Under the pieces are notes generated by a model. That model made no database searches. It was not told the DNA's origin and was given only the letters and a program-made list of their open reading frames with translations. DNA of 64,000 nt from Eudorina sp. 2006-703-Eu-15 (Eukaryota > Chlorophyta > Chlorophyceae > Chlamydomonadales > Volvocaceae), in contig BDSI01000018.1 in the NCBI GenBank assembly GCA_003117195.1, forward strand, positions 472,230-536,229, given 5' to 3'. This document shows positions 59,098-64,000 of the stretch, piece after piece (within the stretch, counting starts at the first letter, position 1; the number at the start of each line of letters is the position of its first letter). A program made the position numbers and the translations under genes.

Positions 59098-59572
59098 CGG
59101 CCCCGGTGGCAGCCCAGGCGGCGGCCCCGGCGGTCCCGCCGGTCCCGGCTCTCATTGCCCGGAACCCGGAGCTGGCGGCGCAGCACCCGGTGCAGGCCGG
59201 GATGATGGTGGCACGCCGCCGACAGCTGATTGCGTAAAGGTTTCCAGTACTTCGCCGTACAGTCCTCCTGAGAGCAAGGAGGTGTACGGCAGCGTGCTGA
59301 GCGGTTTCAGGTTTCAGGTTTGGAGCCGAGTTTACGATAGGTGTGCATCGTACTTGAGTTCCAGTCGTTACTGGGTTGTAACGATGAGTTTTCCCGAAAC
59401 GTGGGAGCACGTGTTTTGGAGATGTAGGTCATGTGATTCCGCTAGCCGGCGAGAGATACGGCAGTTATTCCGAGTCAGGAGTACTCGAGAGTTGGTATTC
59501 CGGGCCAGGTGAGCTCGAGAACAGTTTTCCGAGTCGGGTGAACTCGAGAGATTTGTCTTCCGCACGCCAGCG
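59098..59572 (+). mobile_element. Inverted copy: gag 3' end plus terminal repeat (copy 2)
   Basis: Exact or near-exact reverse complement of about 58564-59038. It is also the reverse complement of the sequence starting at 59573. Gag C-terminal codons run to about 59236; the terminal repeat follows to the CGCACGCCAGCG at 59572. Confidence 0.85.
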
Positions 59573-59890
59573 GCCAAATCTCTCGAGTTCACCCGACTCG
59601 GAAAACTGTTCTCGAGCTCACCTGGCCCGGAATACCAACTCTCGAGTACTCCTGACTCGGAATAACTGCCGTATCTCTCGCCGGCTAGCGGAATCACATG
59701 ACCTACATCTCCAAAACACGTGCTCCCACGTTTCGGGAAAACTCATCGTTACAACCCAGTAACGACTGGAACTCAAGTACGATGCACACCTATCGTAAAC
59801 TCGGCTCCAAACCTGAAACCTGAAACCGCTCAGCACGCTGCCGTACACCTCCTTGCTCTCAGGAGGACTGTACGGCGAAGTACTGGAAAC
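59573..59890 (-). mobile_element. Terminal repeat, copy 3 (5'-truncated on the plus strand)
   Basis: Starts inside the repeat (CCAAATCTCTCGAG) right at the edge of the inverted copy 2. Confidence 0.8.
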
Positions 59891-60362
59891 CTTTACGCAA
59901 TCAGCTGTCGGCGGCGTGCCACCATCATCCCGGCCTGCACCGGGTGCTGCGCCGCCAGCTCCGGGTTCCGGGCAATGAGAGCCGGGACCGGCGGGACCGC
60001 CGGGGCCGCCGCCTGGGCTGCCACCGGGGCCGCCAGAGCCGCCTGGGCTGCGGGATCCTGCTGTCCACCCGCCAGCTCGCGCCTGCGCTGGCGGCAGTTG
60101 CGTGCCAGGTGCCCTTCCTCACCGCAGTGCCAGCACACTCCGCCGCGTCCTCCGTGGCCGCCACGGCTGCCCTTGCCTCCGCGGTGACCGTACCTGTTCA
60201 ACGACAAAACAACTGCCTCCCGGTGATCGTTGCGCTCCAGCACCTTCTCCTCGCTCAGCAAACGCGCTTCGAGTCTCGTCACCGTGCCGATCTCCTTGCT
60301 CGACGCGCATATTGTCTTAATCGTGTAGAAGATTGGATCCAGGCCCGCCAGCAGAACTGCGA
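59891..60362 (-). pseudogene. gag fragment with CCHC zinc knuckle
   Basis: The minus-strand frame runs from AVLLAGLDPIFYTIKTI through EARLLSEEKVLERNDHREA, the Gly/Arg-rich stretch, the knuckle CWHCGEEGHLARNC and the Ala/Pro-rich C-terminus to QLIA-stop at 59893. The N-terminal capsid part is missing. With terminal repeats on both sides (60390-60828 and 59573-59890) this is a deleted LTR-gag-LTR unit. Confidence 0.8.
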
Positions 60363-60389
60363 TGCCAAGCGGCCGCTGGCCGGCCCCCA

Positions 60390-60828
60390 CGGTTCTGCAA
60401 TACAGGCCTCTCTATCAGTTGGACACAACTGAAACTCAACTCAAAATACACCACCGAATGCTCGTCGGTACGGGAAACACCGCCACTTCTCTCGCTGGCG
60501 TGCGGAAGACAAATCTCTCGAGTTCACCCGACTCGGAAAACTGTTCTCGAGCTCACCTGGCCCGGAATACCAACTCTCGAGTACTCCTGACTCGGAATAA
60601 CTGCCGTATCTCTCGCCGGCTAGCGGAATCACATGACCTACATCTCCAAAACACGTGCTCCCACGTTTCGGGAAAACTCATCGTTACAACCCAGTAACGA
60701 CTGGAACTCAAGTACGATGCACACCTATCGTAAACTCGGCTCCAAACCTGAAACCTGAAACCGCTCAGCACGCTGCCGTACACCTCCTTGCTCTCAGGAG
60801 GACTGTACGGCGAAGTACTGGAAACCTT
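60390..60828 (-). mobile_element. Terminal repeat, copy 4 (longest form)
   Basis: About 439 bp, from CCACGGTTCTGCAATACAGG to GGAAACCT. The left end matches copy 6, which supports this as the true extent of the repeat. Confidence 0.8.
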
Positions 60829-61284
60829 TACGCAATCAGCTGTCGGCGGCGTGCCACCATCATCCCGGCCTGCACCGGGTGCTGCGCCGCCAGCTCCGGG
60901 TTCCGGGCAATGAGAGCCGGGACCGGCGGGACCGCCGGGGCCGCCGCCTGGGCTGCCACCGGGGCCGCCAGAGCCGCCTGGGCTGCGGGATCCTGCTGTC
61001 CACCCGCCAGCTCGCGCCTGCGCTGGCGGCAGTTGCGTGCCAGGTGCCCTTCCTCACCGCAGTGCCAGCACACTCCGCCGCGTCCTCCGTGGCCGCCACG
61101 GCTGCCCTTGCCTCCGCGGTGACCGTACCTGTTCAACGACAAAACAACTGCCTCCCGGTGATCGTTGCGCTCCAGCACCTTCTCCTCGCTCAGCAAACGC
61201 GCTTCGAGTCTCGTCACCGTGCCGATCTCCTTGCTCGACGCGCATATTGTCTTAATCGTGTAGAAGATTGGATCCAGGCCCGCC
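60829..61284 (-). pseudogene. gag fragment, second near-identical copy
   Basis: Same content as 59891-60362, from LAGLDPIFY to QLIA-stop, ending at the GGATCCAGGCCCGCC junction. It forms the left arm of an inverted repeat with 61496-61829. Confidence 0.8.
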
Positions 61285-61829
61285 GCCCCCAGGGGCCGCG
61301 TGGGAGCGGGATCAAGGAGCTGTACTCGCAGACGACGCGGGAGCACGTGATCTTCTTGCGCGAGAAGTACAACTCGTTCAGGAAGATGCCTGGAGAGGGG
61401 ATCAGCGCTTACTTCCTTCGCTTCCGTGTCCTGCGGCGTCAGATGATCAACGCGGGCATCGAGGTCGATGAGGAGGACGCCATCGCAGTTCTGCTGGCGG
61501 GCCTGGATCCAATCTTCTACACGATTAAGACAATATGCGCGTCGAGCAAGGAGATCGGCACGGTGACGAGACTCGAAGCGCGTTTGCTGAGCGAGGAGAA
61601 GGTGCTGGAGCGCAACGATCACCGGGAGGCAGTTGTTTTGTCGTTGAACAGGTACGGTCACCGCGGAGGCAAGGGCAGCCGTGGCGGCCACGGAGGACGC
61701 GGCGGAGTGTGCTGGCACTGCGGTGAGGAAGGGCACCTGGCACGCAACTGCCGCCAGCGCAGGCGCGAGCTGGCGGGTGGACAGCAGGATCCCGCAGCCC
61801 AGGCAGCTCTGGCGGCCCCGGTGGCAGCC
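61285..61829 (+). pseudogene. gag fragment, plus strand, with the capsid segment
   Basis: The only copy with the upstream capsid part: IKELYSQTTREHVIFLREKY, then GEGISAYFLRFRVLRRQMIN, then AGLDPIFYTIKTICASS, the RGGKGSRGG stretch, the CCHC knuckle, then truncation after ALAAPVAA at the boundary with terminal-repeat copy 5. It is similar to the Copia gag (UBN2-type) family. The 5' end and start codon are missing. Confidence 0.85.
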
Positions 61830-62197
61830 CGTCGGTACGGGAAACACCGCCACTTCTCTCGCTGGCGTGCGGAAGACAAATCTCTCGAGTTCACCCGACT
61901 CGGAAAACTGTTCTCGAGCTCACCTGGCCCGGAATACCAACTCTCGAGTACTCCTGACTCGGAATAACTGCCGTATCTCTCGCCGGCTAGCGGAATCACA
62001 TGACCTACATCTCCAAAACACGTGCTCCCACGTTTCGGGAAAACTCATCGTTACAACCCAGTAACGACTGGAACTCAAGTACGATGCACACCTATCGTAA
62101 ACTCGGCTCCAAACCTGAAACCTGAAACCGCTCAGCACGCTGCCGTACACCTCCTTGCTCTCAGGAGGACTGTACGGCGAAGTACTGGAAACCTTTA
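61830..62197 (-). mobile_element. Terminal repeat, copy 5
   Basis: Starts CGTCGGTACGGGAAAC; the left part of the repeat is lacking. Confidence 0.8.
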
Positions 62198-62463
62198 CGC
62201 AATCAGCTGTCGGCGGCGTGCCACCATCATCCCGGCCTGCACCGGGTGCTGCGCCGCCAGCTCCGGGTTCCGGGCAATGAGAGCCGGGACCGGCGGGACC
62301 GCCGGGGCCGCCGCCTGGGCTGCCACCGGGGCCGCCAGAGCCGCCTGGGCTGCGGGATCCTGCTGTCCACCCGCCAGCTCGCGCCTGCGCTGGCGGCAGT
62401 TGCGTGCCAGGTGCCCTTCCTCACCGCAGTGCCAGCACACTCCGCCGCGTCCTCCGTGGCCCC
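62198..62463 (-). pseudogene. gag 3' fragment with CCHC knuckle
   Basis: Minus-strand frame from the GGRGGVCWHCGEEGHLARNC region to QLIA-stop. Truncated at the palindrome beginning at 62464. Confidence 0.75.
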
Positions 62464-62508
62464 CAGCGGCCCCCACCGCGGCCGCGGCGGCCGCGGTGGG
62501 GGCCGCTG
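62464..62508. repeat. Perfect 22-bp inverted repeat with a 1-nt centre
   Basis: CAGCGGCCCCCACCGCGGCC begins the left arm, and the right arm is its exact reverse complement. Entirely GC-rich apart from four A/T pairs; it sits exactly at a gag break point. Confidence 0.9.
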
Positions 62509-62996
62509 TATCTCTTAGGTGTTACATTATCATATACCATAAGTAGACCAAAGCAGAGAGAACTCTCCACACAAGTACGCAAGGATAAAGTCCCTGGTAC
62601 GGCAAAGGTCCTTAAGCTCTATTGGAAAAGGGAACGGTTGCTAGTCGCTGACCGAACCAAAGCACTTTCCAACACTCCCACGCGGGCAGCGGACTAAAAC
62701 CGAATCTCCAACACTACCAGCTCTCCAACTTCAGAGCTAATACAACACGCCACAGAGACAGGCGTTAACCATTGCAATCACAATCCAATCAAAATTCAAT
62801 TAGGACCAGCAAAAGCTTCGGCACGCAGCGAAGCAAGCGACCCACAACTCCTGTCGCACAAGCCAAACGCACAAGCGATCCGTTGACCTGCAAGCGCGTC
62901 TCACACAATCAGGTAATGATGCGGTGTCCTGCAACACAACTGTCGTAAGCAATCACTTGCCAGTCTCATGTACAACTCCATCTCGAACCGGCTCCC
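62509..62996. other. Unique sequence between retroelement fragments
   Basis: AT-richer, with no open frame of note. It may be element-internal sequence (leader region next to the terminal repeat) or host DNA. Confidence 0.35.
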
Positions 62997-63436
62997 ACGG
63001 TTCTGCAATACAGGCCTCTCTATCAGTTGGACACAACTGAAACTCAACTCAAAATACACCACCGAATGCTCGTCGGTACGGGAAACACCGCCACTTCTCT
63101 CGCTGGCGTGCGGAAGACAAATCTCTCGAGTTCACCCGACTCGGAAAACTGTTCTCGAGCTCACCTGGCCCGGAATACCAACTCTCGAGTACTCCTGACT
63201 CGGAATAACTGCCGTATCTCTCGCCGGCTAGCGGAATCACATGACCTACATCTCCAAAACACGTGCTCCCACGTTTCGGGAAAACTCATCGTTACAACCC
63301 AGTAACGACTGGAACTCAAGTACGATGCACACCTATCGTAAACTCGGCTCCAAACCTGAAACCTGAAACCGCTCAGCACGCTGCCGTACACCTCCTTGCT
63401 CTCAGGAGGACTGTACGGCGAAGTACTGGAAACCTG
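62997..63436 (-). mobile_element. Terminal repeat, copy 6 (full-length form)
   Basis: Same extent as copy 4, but its right end is followed by unrelated sequence instead of gag, so GGAAACCT marks the true edge of the repeat. Confidence 0.8.
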
Positions 63437-64000
63437 TGGGGTTTGTTGTGGCGTTAGCACTTTGCTGGAGCACTTTGCTAGAACGGGATCAGGACGCGCA
63501 GTTGCCCGTGGTTTCGGGGCGGTTGCTCCAGCTTCAGTTCTTCTCAGCGATCGGCGGGTCGTACTGGTCGTACTGGTTGTACTGGTCGTACCAGAGTTCC
63601 AGCGGTTCCGTATTCTCACGGTTGCATGCAGATTATTATGTACTTTCAAAAGTCTCTCGGTCGAATCGAAATCCAACGGGAAAGGATACGTACGTGTCGG
63701 GGGCTCCTCGACAGGCCCTGACACACATTGCCGGCGCGGTCCGACGTCTCAAGTTGGCCAGGGCTGACCGGCTGTCGACGAAGAGCACCCCGCTGCACTC
63801 GCCCTGACCCGGACCCACATCACGACACAACACGTTATTGACCCAGATCCCAACAAAAATGGGGGAGGGCACGCCGGCTGGCCAGTCCGCCAGGACGAAA
63901 CCGCGCGAGCAACATACAACAGCCACATACCGCAGCGACCTCTGCAGCAGCGGGTGCGGGGGTGTGGCCTTGTTGCCTGCGCAAGGCATGCAGCGGTGTG
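63437..64000. other. Right-edge region, unresolved
   Basis: Contains a TACTGGTCG-type short repeat (63559-63596). Both strands have open frames (minus 63636-63989; plus 63436-63807, ending GAVRRLKLARADRLSTKSTP), but neither shows a family signature and the strand cannot be decided. Confidence 0.35.

Larger units (their letters stand above)
58522..63436. mobile_element. Cluster of Copia-type gag-only retroelement fragments
   Basis: Six copies of a ~320-440-bp terminal sequence and four larger pieces of a gag gene are arranged in both orientations, nearly without divergence. Gag shows a Copia-type capsid region (for example FLREKYNSFRKMPGEGISAY and AIAVLLAGLDPIFY), then Arg/Gly-rich sequence, then a CCHC zinc knuckle (CWHCGEEGHLARNC), then an Ala/Pro-rich end. 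No protease, integrase or reverse transcriptase is present. Each gag stop codon abuts the terminal sequence, as expected for gag next to a 3' LTR when pol is missing. The near-identity indicates very recent activity, local duplication, or assembly duplication. Confidence 0.85.

Noticed and set aside
58624..63391. Repeated 76-codon ORF (starts MYGSVLSGFRF) as a real gene
   Set aside because: It occurs at the same place in every terminal-repeat copy and has no coding signature; it is an open frame within the repeat.

Overview
The window looks like nuclear DNA from a volvocine green alga (a Chlamydomonas, Gonium or Volvox relative). The grounds are high GC, strongly G/C-ending codons, many short GT-AG introns, Ala/Gly/Gln-rich low-complexity inserts in otherwise conserved proteins, and a TGTAA polyadenylation motif. 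The species cannot be named from the sequence. All gene models were built by hand from reading frame, splice sites and intron phase; no database search was run.

Layout. (1) About 63-4245, minus: an unrecognised multi-exon gene that runs off the left edge. (2) 7971-11917, plus: a two-exon gene for a roughly 1,130-residue protein ending in a MYND zinc finger; an in-frame TGA replaces one zinc-binding Cys. (3) 14478-28088, minus: an 18-exon gene for a site-1 protease (S1P/SKI-1) with an intact Asp-His-Ser triad, a C-terminal membrane helix, a very long low-complexity His-rich insert, and introns packed with minisatellites. (4) 33974-38054, minus: a six-exon gene for a NicO/UreH-type membrane protein, probably plastid-targeted, with a SINE in intron 4 bounded by a 13-bp target-site duplication. 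(5) 39342-43233, plus: a ten-exon malic enzyme gene. (6) 48153-50336, minus: an unrecognised multi-exon gene. (7) 53246-57968, plus: a six-exon PAP2 lipid phosphate phosphatase gene with a 430-residue disordered N-terminal extension. (8) 58522-63436: a cluster of near-identical Copia-type gag and terminal-repeat fragments in both orientations, forming long inverted repeats.

The genes do not form a pathway. They are ordinary eukaryotic housekeeping genes separated by repeat-rich spacers. S1P acts in the secretory pathway on membrane-bound factors, the NicO-like protein probably in plastid membranes, malic enzyme in carbon and redox metabolism, and the phosphatase on membrane lipids. The most unusual material is the gag-only retroelement cluster, the TGA in the MYND finger, the SINE insertion, and several small dispersed repeats, including four copies of what looks like a retroelement 3' end.
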